Assembly (NCBI GenBank): GCA_902610815.1
Contig: CACLXG010000001.1
Span: forward strand, 140,775-204,774
DNA length: 64,000 nt
Direction: 5' to 3'
DNA from: an uncultured Candidatus Actinomarina sp.
GTDB taxonomy: Bacteria; Actinomycetota; Acidimicrobiia; Actinomarinales; Actinomarinaceae
Made by a program: the position numbers and the translations under genes. Below the pieces are notes generated by a model. The model did no database searches. It was not told the origin of the DNA and saw only the letters and a list, made by a program, of their open reading frames with translations. This document shows, piece by piece, positions 34,400-44,036 of the stretch (positions within the stretch are counted from its first letter, which is position 1; the number at the start of each line of letters is the position of its first letter).

Positions 34400-36351
34400 T
34401 ATGCGACTCCGGATGTTAATTTAATGTTTTTAATAAGTATATCCTTTGTGATGTTTACTATGGAATGAATTAACTGTTCGGGTTTTTCAATTTGAACGTT
34501 ATTAATATATTCTCTCCAAGAACCTCTACCGCCAATTCCAATTCCTATTACATCTACACCATTTTTAGTAGCAAAGTTTATACTATTTTGAAGTTCACTT
34601 AATGACCCTCTAGTCATCCCATCAGACAGTACAACCAACATCTTTGTATTTGATGGATGATTTAGTAATCTTTTTGTTGCATGCATTATATTTATTTCAT
34701 CGATGTTAGTACCTTTTTCAAACATACTTACTGGTGGAATTGAATCTTTACTTATTCCTATATCAATCGAATCTCTTAAGTTTCTTGAAAATTCAATTAA
34801 TCCTATAAATTGTTGATAGTTCTCTCTCCATGAATCATTGAATTCTTTAATAAAATAATGATTTGCCGTACTGTAAAGCTCCTGTGCTGAAGATCCGTAA
34901 GTTCTATTTAACATTGATGAAACTGCAAATTTTCTCTTATTATAAGTTTCTTCATTTTCAGTATGCTCTGATGCAAAGGCTCTGTTAAATATAGAAACTT
35001 CAAAATCGATATCAAGTTCAAAACATATTTGGGAGAGATAACTAGCACCAATTAATGCTGAGGCTAAAGACCAGGGATGGAGTTCATCTTTATTTTTCTC
35101 AATCATCGAACCACTTCCATCAATTAAAAGGGATATTGCATATGATTTATTGGATAGTCTCTGTTTCTGTTCAAACATTCTCTCGTATCTCCCAGACGCA
35201 AGCATGATTGGAACGTGTGGTGACAAATCTCCTTGATCAAATCCACTAATTCTTTGTCTTTTTTGGTTGTGTATAAAGTAGGGTTTTATCTTATTTGTAA
35301 CTTTATAGATAGGTAAATTCCATTGTTGCAGTAAGGATTCATACGTTTCTAGACCATTTTTGTATAAATTTTTGTAATTGTTTGGAATTTTATTTTCAAC
35401 AACTTTTGCAGTATTTCCAGATGGAAAATAGATTGTAGTTGATGCTCCTACTTTGGATATATGATCATCCATTAGATTTAATTTATCATCATTGGATTTA
35501 GACTCTGTTTGACCAAGAAATTTCTGCAAAGTATTGCCTGTTGTCACGTTGTTGGAGGAGGGGATAAGAACTTTACTCAAATCATTTACCACACTTTCAT
35601 CAAGCGACTCCTCAATTTCTTTTTGTTCCCCAAGTGTGTAGTTGTCTAAGTCTGGAAGAATATTGTATCGTCTACATATATCAACCATCTGAACTGTAGC
35701 TTCTATTAATTCAGATACGTTCACATTTTCATAGTTCAACGTTTTTAAAATATGTAAAGATTTATTCAATGAACTTATTACAGGCTTTTTATAGTTTTCA
35801 AATTCAGGATCTATATAAGAAGTTATTGAGTGGAATAACAAAGAAAGATACTGACTAAAATTACCAAGCTTTTTTATTTCTGAAAATGACTCAGTATAAA
35901 TATCTTCAAGAATTGAATTTAAACCTTCATATTGTTTCACAAAGATTTTTTCTTCAATTGAATGGATTAAGATGTCAAAAACATATTTTCCAAAGGGACC
36001 TGTGAGTATTTCGAGAACATCATCAATATCTTCTACATCATCGAGTTCGTCAGGGAATAGTTTGTTTAAGGATTCAGAGTCAAAACTATAATTATTTGTT
36101 GCATGTATAGCTTCGTGCACAACTGTACCAATCATAACCTCATCTCTATCAAGATTTGTTTTTGAAATTGTATTAACAAGTATTGATGGATTAATTACAA
36201 TATCGTTTTTACTGTTTGATTTTGATCTTCCATATCGAAGAGATAAATCATCATTTTTCATTTGAGTTTGCAATAGCCTAGTAATTGCAGGTCTGATTTT
36301 TTCAAAATCTTCTACTATTTGGGCTTCGATGTTTTTTTTCTTTGAATTCAT
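34399..36351 (-). CDS. VWA-domain protein (NorD/CobT-like) with N-terminal HExxH segment
   Basis: The 650-aa protein has a C-terminal VWA domain with an intact MIDAS motif D-G-S-G-S (residues 411-415), T-K-M-L-V-V-L-S-D-G near residue 575, and the preceding K-R-Q-R-I-S-G-F-D-Q-G-D-L-S-P segment that resembles NorD/CobT proteins. The N-terminal half has VVHEAIHATNN (HEAIH, residues 79-83), and S-I-E-E-K-I at about 131-136 could give the third zinc ligand. The partner AAA gene follows with a 1-nt overlap. NorQ/NorD and CobS/CobT pairs insert metals or remodel proteins; the client here is unknown. Confidence 0.75.
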   Translation of the reverse strand: MNSKKKNIEAQIVEDFEKIRPAITRLLQTQMKNDDLSLRYGRSKSNSKNDIVINPSILVNTISKTNLDRDEVMIGTVVHEAIHATNNYSFDSESLNKLFPDELDDVEDIDDVLEILTGPFGKYVFDILIHSIEEKIFVKQYEGLNSILEDIYTESFSEIKKLGNFSQYLSLLFHSITSYIDPEFENYKKPVISSLNKSLHILKTLNYENVNVSELIEATVQMVDICRRYNILPDLDNYTLGEQKEIEESLDESVVNDLSKVLIPSSNNVTTGNTLQKFLGQTESKSNDDKLNLMDDHISKVGASTTIYFPSGNTAKVVENKIPNNYKNLYKNGLETYESLLQQWNLPIYKVTNKIKPYFIHNQKRQRISGFDQGDLSPHVPIMLASGRYERMFEQKQRLSNKSYAISLLIDGSGSMIEKNKDELHPWSLASALIGASYLSQICFELDIDFEVSIFNRAFASEHTENEETYNKRKFAVSSMLNRTYGSSAQELYSTANHYFIKEFNDSWRENYQQFIGLIEFSRNLRDSIDIGISKDSIPPVSMFEKGTNIDEINIMHATKRLLNHPSNTKMLVVLSDGMTRGSLSELQNSINFATKNGVDVIGIGIGGRGSWREYINNVQIEKPEQLIHSIVNITKDILIKNIKLTSGVA

Positions 36352-36399
36352 CTAATTATCATTATCATTAACAACTATAAGTATAAGGAATTATCAAAG

Positions 36400-37149
36400 A
36401 TGAATGAAATTGCACAAAACACTGTTTTGATATCTGGTGGCGCGGGCGCAATGGGTCAACTTGTTTCAAATTACATAAATTCAAGAGAGGATTTTACCCT
36501 AACAGCAATTTATGATCCTAATTACAAAGGCCAGGAATATAAAATCTATAAAGATTTAACGAATATAGAAGAAGATGTTGTCTTAGAGTTTTCTCCTGCC
36601 TCTGTAATAAACGAAAATATAGAATCACTACTGAATTCAGATGCAAATTTAATAATTGGTTCATCTGGTGTGAGTTCAGAAATGTTATCAAAATTAAAAA
36701 CAATCGCAGATAGAAAAGTTATAGTGATACCAAACTTTTCTATTGGCGCTGCTTATCAAAAGCTTTTCTCGTTAGCTCTTTCTGATAATTTTAATTCAAT
36801 AAATATTACCGAAAAACATCATGGCAAGAAACAAGATGCACCTTCTGGTACTGCAATAGATTTAGCAAATTCTTTGCCATCAGAAACAAGTTCTCACGAA
36901 CAAGATGGAGACTTTTATCAAATTAATAACGTGAACAACAAAAATATATATTCCTTGAGAGATGATAAATTTCTAGCAGAACAAGAGGTAGGTTTCCTAA
37001 ATGAATATGAATCTTTTAATTTAGATCACAAAGTATATGATAGGAAAGCATACCTCTATGGAGTAAAAGTTGTTCTCGACCTTTATCACGATTTAGAAGG
37101 TTTTAATCTGGGTTTAGAAAATTTAATAGCTAAAAAGATTAATATCTAA
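36400..37149 (+). CDS. dapB: 4-hydroxy-tetrahydrodipicolinate reductase
   Basis: DapB reduces the DapA product in lysine and meso-diaminopimelate synthesis. The 249 aa have a nucleotide motif variant (S-G-G-A-G-A-M-G-Q near residue 12), the catalytic E-K-H-H-G-K-K-Q-D-A-P-S-G-T-A motif near residue 138 with His and Lys, and P-N-F-S-I-G-A near residue 111. It starts at ATG 36400 with AAGGA about 10 nt upstream and a TATAAG -10 candidate. dapA follows after 2 nt. It is divergent from the VWA gene. Confidence 0.94.
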   Translation: MNEIAQNTVLISGGAGAMGQLVSNYINSREDFTLTAIYDPNYKGQEYKIYKDLTNIEEDVVLEFSPASVINENIESLLNSDANLIIGSSGVSSEMLSKLKTIADRKVIVIPNFSIGAAYQKLFSLALSDNFNSINITEKHHGKKQDAPSGTAIDLANSLPSETSSHEQDGDFYQINNVNNKNIYSLRDDKFLAEQEVGFLNEYESFNLDHKVYDRKAYLYGVKVVLDLYHDLEGFNLGLENLIAKKINI

Positions 37150-37151
37150 GT

Positions 37152-38033
37152 ATGAGCGATTTCGGCAAGCTATTAACAGCAGTAATAACTCCCTACGATA
37201 ACAATGGAGTGCTTAACACCGATACTTTGTGGAGACTTTGTAAAAAATTAGTTCACGAGAAATCTGACGGTTTAGTTTTATCAGGAACAACTGGTGAATC
37301 ACCAAATTTAACAAAAGAAGATAGAAAAATTATTTATTCAACAGCTAAAGACTCTGTTGGAGATAAGGCAAAGATAATCGCTGGTACGGGTACTTACTCT
37401 ACTAGAGAATCTTTAGAGTATACAAAAATGGCAAGTGACTTAGGTGTCGACGGCATAATGATTGTGACACCATATTATTCAAAACCATCACAATTTGGAA
37501 TTTTGAAGCATTTTGAAGAGATTTCTAAAAATACTGATTTACCAATTATGGCTTATAACATTCCTGGTCGAACAGCAACTTTAATTGAAATTGATACTTT
37601 GGAAAAACTTGTTGATGATATTGGGATACATTCCATCAAAGATGCGGTAGGGGATTTGGAATTCTCTAAAAATGAATTAGATGCACTTAAAGGTAGAGTT
37701 GATATTTATTCAGGTAATGATGGTGAGACTATAGAGTTCTTGAAGATGGGTGGAAAAGGTGTTGTCTCGGTTGCTTCGCATGTTGTTGGAAATGAAATTT
37801 ACGATTTAATAAATCATGTTCTTAATGATGAAATTGAATCAGCTGAACACTTGCAAAATCAACTTTTACCTCTTTTTGATTTATTATTTGAAGAACCAAG
37901 TCCTGGTCCAGTTAAGTACTTACTTACACATACATGGGAAGATGTTGGATCACCATTAATGCCTATTACTGAAATTTCTAGTGAATTAGCCAATAAATTA
38001 TTGGCTAATTTCCAAAAAATTAAGAATAATTAA
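37152..38033 (+). CDS. dapA: 4-hydroxy-tetrahydrodipicolinate synthase
   Basis: DapA condenses pyruvate with aspartate semialdehyde to open the diaminopimelate pathway. The 293-aa TIM barrel has SGTTGESPNL near residue 44, the catalytic Tyr in M-A-Y-N-I-P-G-R-T near residue 134, and the Schiff-base Lys in S-I-K-D-A-V-G-D near residue 162. It follows dapB after 2 nt, making a dapB-dapA operon, the typical actinobacterial order near ftsK. Confidence 0.96.
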   Translation: MSDFGKLLTAVITPYDNNGVLNTDTLWRLCKKLVHEKSDGLVLSGTTGESPNLTKEDRKIIYSTAKDSVGDKAKIIAGTGTYSTRESLEYTKMASDLGVDGIMIVTPYYSKPSQFGILKHFEEISKNTDLPIMAYNIPGRTATLIEIDTLEKLVDDIGIHSIKDAVGDLEFSKNELDALKGRVDIYSGNDGETIEFLKMGGKGVVSVASHVVGNEIYDLINHVLNDEIESAEHLQNQLLPLFDLLFEEPSPGPVKYLLTHTWEDVGSPLMPITEISSELANKLLANFQKIKNN

Positions 38034-38053
38034 GCTTTTTCTACCTTTTTTTA

Positions 38054-38068
38054 TGGTATAATTCTTTC
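38054..38068 (+). promoter_or_regulatory. Extended -10 leaderless promoter of ftsK
   Basis: TG-G-TATAAT (38054-38062) is a perfect extended -10 ending exactly 7 nt before the GTG start at 38069. No Shine-Dalgarno lies between, so the transcript should begin at the GTG itself. This is the clearest example of the pattern in the window. Confidence 0.7.
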
Positions 38069-40441
38069 GTGGCTGTAAAGACATCCACTCGCAAAAGGGT
38101 GAATGGGCGTAAGCGGGTGTCTAAACAAAACAAGTTAATAAATGTAGACAGGGCAGTAACTACACTTAAATCTACAACTTCTAGTACATTATCTAAATTC
38201 GTCCAATCTTATCAAGCTGTAGCAGTTTTTATGTTTTCCTTTGGAATGCTTACTGTATTATCAATATTCTCTCAAGGAGGACCTGTTGGTGAAGTTGTTT
38301 TCAATGTGCTTCAGTGGGCATTTGGTTATGGTGTGTTTGCTTTACCAGTATTCTTTTTTTACGGTTCCGCAATACTCATAAGAGATCGTAAAACAGTAAA
38401 AGCACAAAGAGTATTAGTCGGAACATTTTGGGTTCAAATATTTTCAGCTTCTATGTTTCATTCTTTAATACATTCACAACCTTTATCATTAAGCGCTGGT
38501 TCTGAACTGTTATTAAAGTCTGGGGGTCATATTTCAGCCTTTATTGTTTATCCACTAACCAACAGTGTTGGTCTACAAATGACACATACAATCCTTTTAT
38601 TAGGATTAATCATGTCAGTGCTTTATATGATTGATATAGAATTAAAAGATTTAATTGGTGGTATCCAAGCAATTTTGAAGTACATTTATAAATTTATTTA
38701 TGCATTTGTTTTAGCAAGAAAAGAAGCCAGAAATATTTATCTCGATGATCTTTATAAGAAACCTGATAAAAACGAAGAGCAATCTAAGACTGTTTCAACA
38801 GCAGCATCAAAAATTAAAAAGAAAGTTACAAATGTATCAGATATAAAAGATTTTAAAGATAAGAATAGTAAATCCATTAAATCAAAAGTTAAGAAACAAA
38901 GTACATCTACTACTTATAAATTACCTCCAGTTAAATTGTTGAAAAATGGATCTTCTGTTTCTACTTCAAAAAAATTATTACAAGAAACTGCTAGTGATTT
39001 AACTAAACTATTAAAAGAACATGGCGTAGAAGCAGAACTCACAAATGTTGTTCCTGGTCCAACTGTAACTCGTTATGAAATTGAGTTAGCACCTGGTGTT
39101 AAAGTTTCAAAAGTAACTTCTCTTTCTCACGATATTGCTTATGCTTTGGCAACTCCAGATGTACGTTTGCTTGCACCTATTCCAGGAAGAAGTGCTATCG
39201 GTATAGAGATACCAAACAGGCAAAGAAAGCTTGTTTCTCTTGGTGATGTTCTTTCTTCAAAGGAAGCAGAAAAATCTGAACATCCTTTGAGCGTTGGTCT
39301 TGGCTTAGATATATCAGGAAAACCTAGATTACTGAATTTATCTGAACTTCCACACGTTTTAATTGCTGGACAAACTGGAGCTGGTAAATCTTCATGTATT
39401 AACTCAATTGTCACATCACTTCTTGTAAGAACTAATCCAGATGAAGTAAAAATGGTTATGGTTGATCCAAAAAGAGTTGAGTTAGGACAGTACAATAATG
39501 TTCCTCACTTGCTTACAAAGGTTATTACAAATCCTAAAAAAGCTGTCGATGCACTTGGATGGGCAGTTTCAGAAATGGACAGAAGATATGATTTATTAGC
39601 TGACGGTCAAGTAAGGGATATCAATGGTTATCACGAAAAATATGATGCTGGACTACTTGATGAGGAAAAGTTTGACAGGTTCCCCTACATAGTTGTATTT
39701 ATAGATGAGTTAAATGACTTGATGATGGTTGCTGGTAGGGAAGTAGAATCCGCAATTGTAAGACTTGCACAAATGGCAAGAGCAATTGGTATACACTTAG
39801 TAGTTGCTACACAGAGACCATCAGTAGATGTTATCACTGGTGTTATGAAAGCAAATATACCTTCACGACTTGCATTTTCAGTAGCTTCAACAACAGACTC
39901 TAGAGTTATTCTTGATCAATCCGGTGCAGAGAAATTAATCGGATTAGGAGATATGTTAGTAGTTACTGCATCAAACCCCCGATTAGAACGAATCCAAGGT
40001 GCTTGGGTAACTGAAGGTGAAATTAAAGATGTTGTTTCATGGGTAAAAGATCAAAAAGAAGCAGTTTATAATCCAGCAGTTACAGAAGAACAAAAAACTA
40101 GTTCTACATCATCATCTGAAGATTTTGGTGAAGATGAAGAACTATTAGTAACTGCTAAAGAACTAGTGATACGCTCACAACTTGGTTCAACATCAATGCT
40201 TCAACGTAAATTAAGAGTAGGTTTTGCAAGGGCAGGTAGATTGATGGACATTCTTGAAGCACAAGGTATAGTTGGTCCATCTGAAGGATCCAAAGCTAGA
40301 GAAGTTTTAATAACTGTTGATGAATTCGAAACTAGTCTTTTAACTTCTGTAGATGATCATCCTGAAGTGGACATATCTGAAGATGAAACTTCTACAGAAG
40401 AGACTCAAGATTCTTCAGAGGAAAATTGGTTCGAAGAGTAA
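38069..40441 (+). CDS. ftsK: DNA translocase FtsK/SpoIIIE
   Basis: FtsK pumps chromosome dimers through the division septum. The 790-aa protein has a basic N-terminus, four hydrophobic helices (about residues 45-195), a Lys/Ser-rich linker, and the motor domain with alpha/beta/RecA parts: Walker A is G-Q-T-G-A-G-K-S near residue 434, and Walker B is Y-I-V-V-F-I-D-E-L near residue 545. The C-terminal gamma winged-helix domain (Q-L-G-S-T-S-M-L-Q-R-K-L-R-V) is present, followed by an acidic tail. The GTG start is set by the extended -10 seven bases upstream. It is convergent with the phosphonate transporter operon. Confidence 0.95.
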   Translation: MAVKTSTRKRVNGRKRVSKQNKLINVDRAVTTLKSTTSSTLSKFVQSYQAVAVFMFSFGMLTVLSIFSQGGPVGEVVFNVLQWAFGYGVFALPVFFFYGSAILIRDRKTVKAQRVLVGTFWVQIFSASMFHSLIHSQPLSLSAGSELLLKSGGHISAFIVYPLTNSVGLQMTHTILLLGLIMSVLYMIDIELKDLIGGIQAILKYIYKFIYAFVLARKEARNIYLDDLYKKPDKNEEQSKTVSTAASKIKKKVTNVSDIKDFKDKNSKSIKSKVKKQSTSTTYKLPPVKLLKNGSSVSTSKKLLQETASDLTKLLKEHGVEAELTNVVPGPTVTRYEIELAPGVKVSKVTSLSHDIAYALATPDVRLLAPIPGRSAIGIEIPNRQRKLVSLGDVLSSKEAEKSEHPLSVGLGLDISGKPRLLNLSELPHVLIAGQTGAGKSSCINSIVTSLLVRTNPDEVKMVMVDPKRVELGQYNNVPHLLTKVITNPKKAVDALGWAVSEMDRRYDLLADGQVRDINGYHEKYDAGLLDEEKFDRFPYIVVFIDELNDLMMVAGREVESAIVRLAQMARAIGIHLVVATQRPSVDVITGVMKANIPSRLAFSVASTTDSRVILDQSGAEKLIGLGDMLVVTASNPRLERIQGAWVTEGEIKDVVSWVKDQKEAVYNPAVTEEQKTSSTSSSEDFGEDEELLVTAKELVIRSQLGSTSMLQRKLRVGFARAGRLMDILEAQGIVGPSEGSKAREVLITVDEFETSLLTSVDDHPEVDISEDETSTEETQDSSEENWFEE

Positions 40442-41245
40442 TTAACTCTTAACTACTTTTCCTTGAATAATTCTATTCCTAATTGAAGCCGATATAGCAT
40501 CTGCAATTAAAACTAAGACAATTGTGCAAATTAATACTGTTCCTGCTCTTGGAAAATCTCTAAATCTTAATTGATTTATTAACTCTTGGCCAACACCTCC
40601 AGCACCAATAACACCAAGAACTGCTGATGCTCTTAAGTTTATTTCAAATCTGTAAAGCCAATATGAAGTTATTGTCGGCATAACTTGCGGAATTACACCA
40701 AAAATTAGTTCATTTATTTTTGAACCACCGGAAGATTTTATAGCTTCAAGAGGTCCCTCGTCAATTCCTTCTATTACTTCTGAAGATAATTTGCCTAGAG
40801 TTCCAATAGAGTGAATTCCTAAAGCTAATGTTCCTGTAAACGCGCCTAAACCAGTGATAGGCAAAAATACAAAAGCCAATATTAATTCTGGAAAAGCACG
40901 AATAGCATTTAATATTTGCTTTGTTATTCTACTAACAGCTCCGACAGCAACATTTTGCGCTGCTAAGAATGATACAGGAAAGCTAAAAATTGCTCCAATT
41001 ACTGTTCCAGCCCAAGCAATAAATAGAGATTCAAACACTTTTGGTATGATTCTATCTATAGCCTCTTGACTGGTGTCTAATGGAAACATTGCACCTACGA
41101 GTATTCCTATTTGTCTTGGTGCATCTAAAATTCGTTCAATTGTTATTTCGAGTCCAGCTGCTGACCATAATGAAGCAAAAATAATCGCAGTAGTTAAAGT
41201 ATATTTTAAAATTCTCTGACTAATTGGTTGCTTAGGTATGTTCAT
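40442..41245 (-). CDS. phnE: PhnE-type ABC transporter permease, second copy
   Basis: This 267-aa inner-membrane permease has about six helices and the EAA-type loop (P-L-E-A-I-K-S-S-G-G-S-K-I-N-E-L near residue 168) followed by G-V-I-G-A-G-G-V-G-Q-E-L near residue 221, both typical of PhnE. It overlaps the preceding permease by 4 nt. Together with PhnC and PhnD it forms a phosphonate, phosphite or related anion importer. It is the last gene of the operon, abutting the ftsK end. Confidence 0.88.
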   Translation of the reverse strand: MNIPKQPISQRILKYTLTTAIIFASLWSAAGLEITIERILDAPRQIGILVGAMFPLDTSQEAIDRIIPKVFESLFIAWAGTVIGAIFSFPVSFLAAQNVAVGAVSRITKQILNAIRAFPELILAFVFLPITGLGAFTGTLALGIHSIGTLGKLSSEVIEGIDEGPLEAIKSSGGSKINELIFGVIPQVMPTITSYWLYRFEINLRASAVLGVIGAGGVGQELINQLRFRDFPRAGTVLICTIVLVLIADAISASIRNRIIQGKVVKS

Positions 41246-42024
41246 AATATTTTTCTTCTAATCCATACACTAAACTGTTCAATTAGTATAACTACAACAA
41301 GAATGATGACAATAATTGGTGAAATTCTATCAAACCTCAAAAATATTCTCTGAGTCTCGATAATCCTACCAACACCACCAGCACCAACTAAACCAAGTAT
41401 TACACTTGCCCTTATGCATAATTCAAAGATATATAGAAAATATGCTGTGAAGTTTGGGAGCACTTGAGGCAAAGCTGAAGTAAATACGGTTTGATTATGA
41501 GTAGAGCCTGTTGCTTTTGCAGCTTCCATTGGTCCTGGATCTATACTGTCAATAGTCTCTGACAGTAATTTACCCATTATTGCGAGAGAAAACATGATTA
41601 GTGCTAATACTCCTGCGAATGGGCCAATACCAACTGCAACAGTGAAAAGCATTGCCCAAAACAAATCAGGAATTGTTCTAACTAAATTTAAAAATGATTT
41701 GTATAAAAAATAAGAATACTTGTTTAAGTTTGTTGCTCTTGACGCATAAAAAGATAAAGGTAAAGCTAATGCACACCCAACGATACTGGCAAGAATTGCA
41801 ATTTGAACAGTTTCTATCATAGCATCAGCAGTATTTTCCCAAGCCCAACTCCATTTAGGGTTGAATAAAGGGTCTGTCACTATAGCTCTATTAGCTAAAT
41901 TTTCTCTAAAATCTTGAAGGTTAAATCCAACTCGTTGAAATGAAAATACTGTAAAAAGCATTGCAAAAGGAATTCCAATTGTAACTAAATACGAAGGAGG
42001 TGGTTTTTTAGGTAAATTAATCAT
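41242..42024 (-). CDS. phnE: PhnE-type ABC transporter permease, first copy
   Basis: The 260-aa permease is a paralogue of the next gene, with the EAA loop P-M-E-A-A-K-A-T-G-S-T-H near residue 166 and G-L-V-G-A-G-G-V-G-R-I near residue 218. Two permease genes suggest a heterodimeric channel. It overlaps phnC by 8 nt and phnE2 by 4 nt. Confidence 0.88.
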   Translation of the reverse strand: MINLPKKPPPSYLVTIGIPFAMLFTVFSFQRVGFNLQDFRENLANRAIVTDPLFNPKWSWAWENTADAMIETVQIAILASIVGCALALPLSFYASRATNLNKYSYFLYKSFLNLVRTIPDLFWAMLFTVAVGIGPFAGVLALIMFSLAIMGKLLSETIDSIDPGPMEAAKATGSTHNQTVFTSALPQVLPNFTAYFLYIFELCIRASVILGLVGAGGVGRIIETQRIFLRFDRISPIIVIILVVVILIEQFSVWIRRKIL

Positions 42025-42784
42025 TACCGATTAAATCAGAAGATTTAATAGAACGTCCATAGATATTTTCAAAATCTTCATCAGATACACCATCAACATT
42101 TCCATCAAAAACTAACTTTCCATCTCTAAGGCCAATTAGTCTATCTCCAAACTCTTTTGCTAAATCAAGAAAATGTAAATTTACAATTGTAGTTATACCT
42201 AATTCTGTATTTATCTTTTTTAAATAATTCATAACAACTCTTGATGTAATAGGATCTAGTGATGCCACAGGCTCATCTGCAAGCATTACTTTAGGTTTCT
42301 GTGATAATGCTCTTGCTATACCAACCCTCTGTTGTTGCCCTCCAGAAAGGTTAGATGCTCGTACATAAGCTTTTTCTAATATCTCTACTTGATCGAGTGC
42401 TTCAAAAGCTAGTTGTTTTTGATCTTTTGGCCATAATCCAAATATAGATCTAAAAGTAGATACAGTGCTTAATCTACCAGTTAATACATTTTTTAAAACT
42501 GTTGATCTGTTGACTAGATTAAACGTTTGAAAAATCATTCCAATTTGTGAACGTATGTTCTTTAAGTCTCTTTTCTTTGCATTTGTAACATCCTTACCTT
42601 CAAGGAAAACAGTTCCATTTGTAGGCTTAACAAGATTATTAATGGTTCTTAGTAAAGTCGATTTACCAGCTCCAGAGAGTCCGACAATAATAATAAAATC
42701 GCCCTCATTTATTTCGAGATCTAGATCTTTCAGGGCTTCAACTCCACCTGGATAGGTGACACTTACATTTTCAAATTTAATCAT
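42017..42784 (-). CDS. phnC: PhnC-type ABC transporter ATP-binding protein
   Basis: The 255-aa ATPase has Walker A G-L-S-G-A-G-K-S near residue 36, the ABC signature L-S-G-G-Q-Q-Q-R near residue 145, and Walker B V-M-L-A-D-E-P near residue 165. The spacing and S-V-T-Y-P-G-G N-terminus fit PhnC. It energises the two PhnE permeases. It lies 52 nt downstream of phnD, with a strong 11-bp hairpin in the gap. Confidence 0.9.
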   Translation of the reverse strand: MIKFENVSVTYPGGVEALKDLDLEINEGDFIIIVGLSGAGKSTLLRTINNLVKPTNGTVFLEGKDVTNAKKRDLKNIRSQIGMIFQTFNLVNRSTVLKNVLTGRLSTVSTFRSIFGLWPKDQKQLAFEALDQVEILEKAYVRASNLSGGQQQRVGIARALSQKPKVMLADEPVASLDPITSRVVMNYLKKINTELGITTIVNLHFLDLAKEFGDRLIGLRDGKLVFDGNVDGVSDEDFENIYGRSIKSSDLIGND

Positions 42785-42794
42785 TTTAGATAAA

Positions 42795-42828
42795 TTTTAA
42801 CCGGGCTGTAAAAACAACCCGGTTAAAA
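42795..42828 (-). promoter_or_regulatory. Intra-operon hairpin between phnD and phnC
   Basis: TTTTAACCGGG (42795-42805) and CCCGGTTAAAA (42818-42828) pair perfectly over 11 bp around a 12-base loop. On the minus strand it lies just after phnD and 11 bases before phnC. It is followed only by a short A/T stretch, so it may be a partial terminator or a stabiliser that raises binding-protein over permease output. Confidence 0.55.
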
Positions 42829-42836
42829 ATAATTTT

Positions 42837-43973
42837 TTATTCGTCGTAAAGACCGAATTCTTCAGCAGCTTGTTTAACTACATCAAATTCTGAATTGTCT
42901 GCAGGAACAACATCTGTCCAGCCATAAATTTCATCCATTACAGCAGCACCTTCTTCGGTAGCCATGTAATCAGACAAAATTTGATATATCTGTGATTTTA
43001 TATCTTCTGGAAGATCGCTTCTTACAGCAACAACGTCATTTGGAATTTCAGCTGAAATACCAATAGCTATAACTTTTTCACCAACATCAGGATTGGTTTT
43101 TCTTAAAGTTCTTCTAGCATCGTCATAAGTAACACCAAACTTAGCATCACCGTTATACAGACCTGAAATAACTCCATCATGTGAACCAGCAAAAACTTGG
43201 GTAATATCATTTTGATAATCAATTCCCATATTTTTTAGCTGTAAAGAAGGATATAGGTATCCAGATGTTGAACCTTCTTCAACAAATAATACTTTTTCAC
43301 CTCTTAGTACATTTAAATCAGCTTCACATGCATATCCTGGGCTGACTGTTACGTCAACACCATCAATATTTCTTACTTCTGGAATCTTTCCGTCATCACC
43401 AAAGGTCCAACCAACTTGTAATGCTTTCACATCAGGAGATTCTGTTTCAGAACCTAAAATTAGTTGTGGAACACCATCAATATTTTCAAATGCTCCAATT
43501 ACAGGTGGTGAATCACAGACACTTGGATCAGTTGTCCAAAAATTAGCATGGTATGAACCAGAGCCGTATCTTACAACTTTTGCAATTGCCTCAATTCTTG
43601 TTGGGAACACATTTAATGCATTAACATAACCTAATGTGTTGAATGCACCAATGTCTGCTTGACCAGATCCCATTGCAACCAATAATCCTGAAAAGTCACT
43701 AGTTACAAATCCTTCAACTTCAATTCCAAGACCATCTGTTAAAACTTTCATTAATGGTTTGATATTGTCTTGAAGATCAGCTTGTTCTGCACTTGGAATA
43801 AAGCCGAAAGTTATTTTATCTAGTGTTTCAGCAACAGTAGTAGCTGGTGAGTCTAGAGTTTCAGCCTCTTCAACAACTGCAGGTTCTTCTACAGTCTCTT
43901 CTTCAGCACTACCGCCACAGGCAGCAAAAGCCAAAGATAAAACAAGTAGAAGTATAAATGATTTTTTAGTCAT
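42837..43973 (-). CDS. phnD: PhnD-type phosphonate/phosphite substrate-binding lipoprotein
   Basis: The 378-aa protein has a lipoprotein signal (F-I-L-L-L-V-L-S-L-A-F-A-A-C) and an acidic linker, then the PhnD-type binding fold: I-T-F-G-F-I-P-S-A-E-Q, L-L-V-A-M-G-S-G-Q-A-D-I-G-A-F near residue 110, and V-E-E-G-S-T-S-G-Y-L-Y-P near residue 238, where the S-T-S motif of PhnD relatives binds the anion. It captures the substrate outside the membrane and passes it to PhnE. A GGAGGA Shine-Dalgarno precedes the ATG, in contrast to many neighbours. No C-P lyase or phosphite dehydrogenase gene is visible nearby, so the anion imported is open. Confidence 0.88.
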   Translation of the reverse strand: MTKKSFILLLVLSLAFAACGGSAEEETVEEPAVVEEAETLDSPATTVAETLDKITFGFIPSAEQADLQDNIKPLMKVLTDGLGIEVEGFVTSDFSGLLVAMGSGQADIGAFNTLGYVNALNVFPTRIEAIAKVVRYGSGSYHANFWTTDPSVCDSPPVIGAFENIDGVPQLILGSETESPDVKALQVGWTFGDDGKIPEVRNIDGVDVTVSPGYACEADLNVLRGEKVLFVEEGSTSGYLYPSLQLKNMGIDYQNDITQVFAGSHDGVISGLYNGDAKFGVTYDDARRTLRKTNPDVGEKVIAIGISAEIPNDVVAVRSDLPEDIKSQIYQILSDYMATEEGAAVMDEIYGWTDVVPADNSEFDVVKQAAEEFGLYDE

Positions 43974-44036
43974 TCTTCCTCCGCTAGCTTATAAGCCAAT
44001 CATACTTGTTTCAAACTAAAGGGTATGGTTTTTCAG

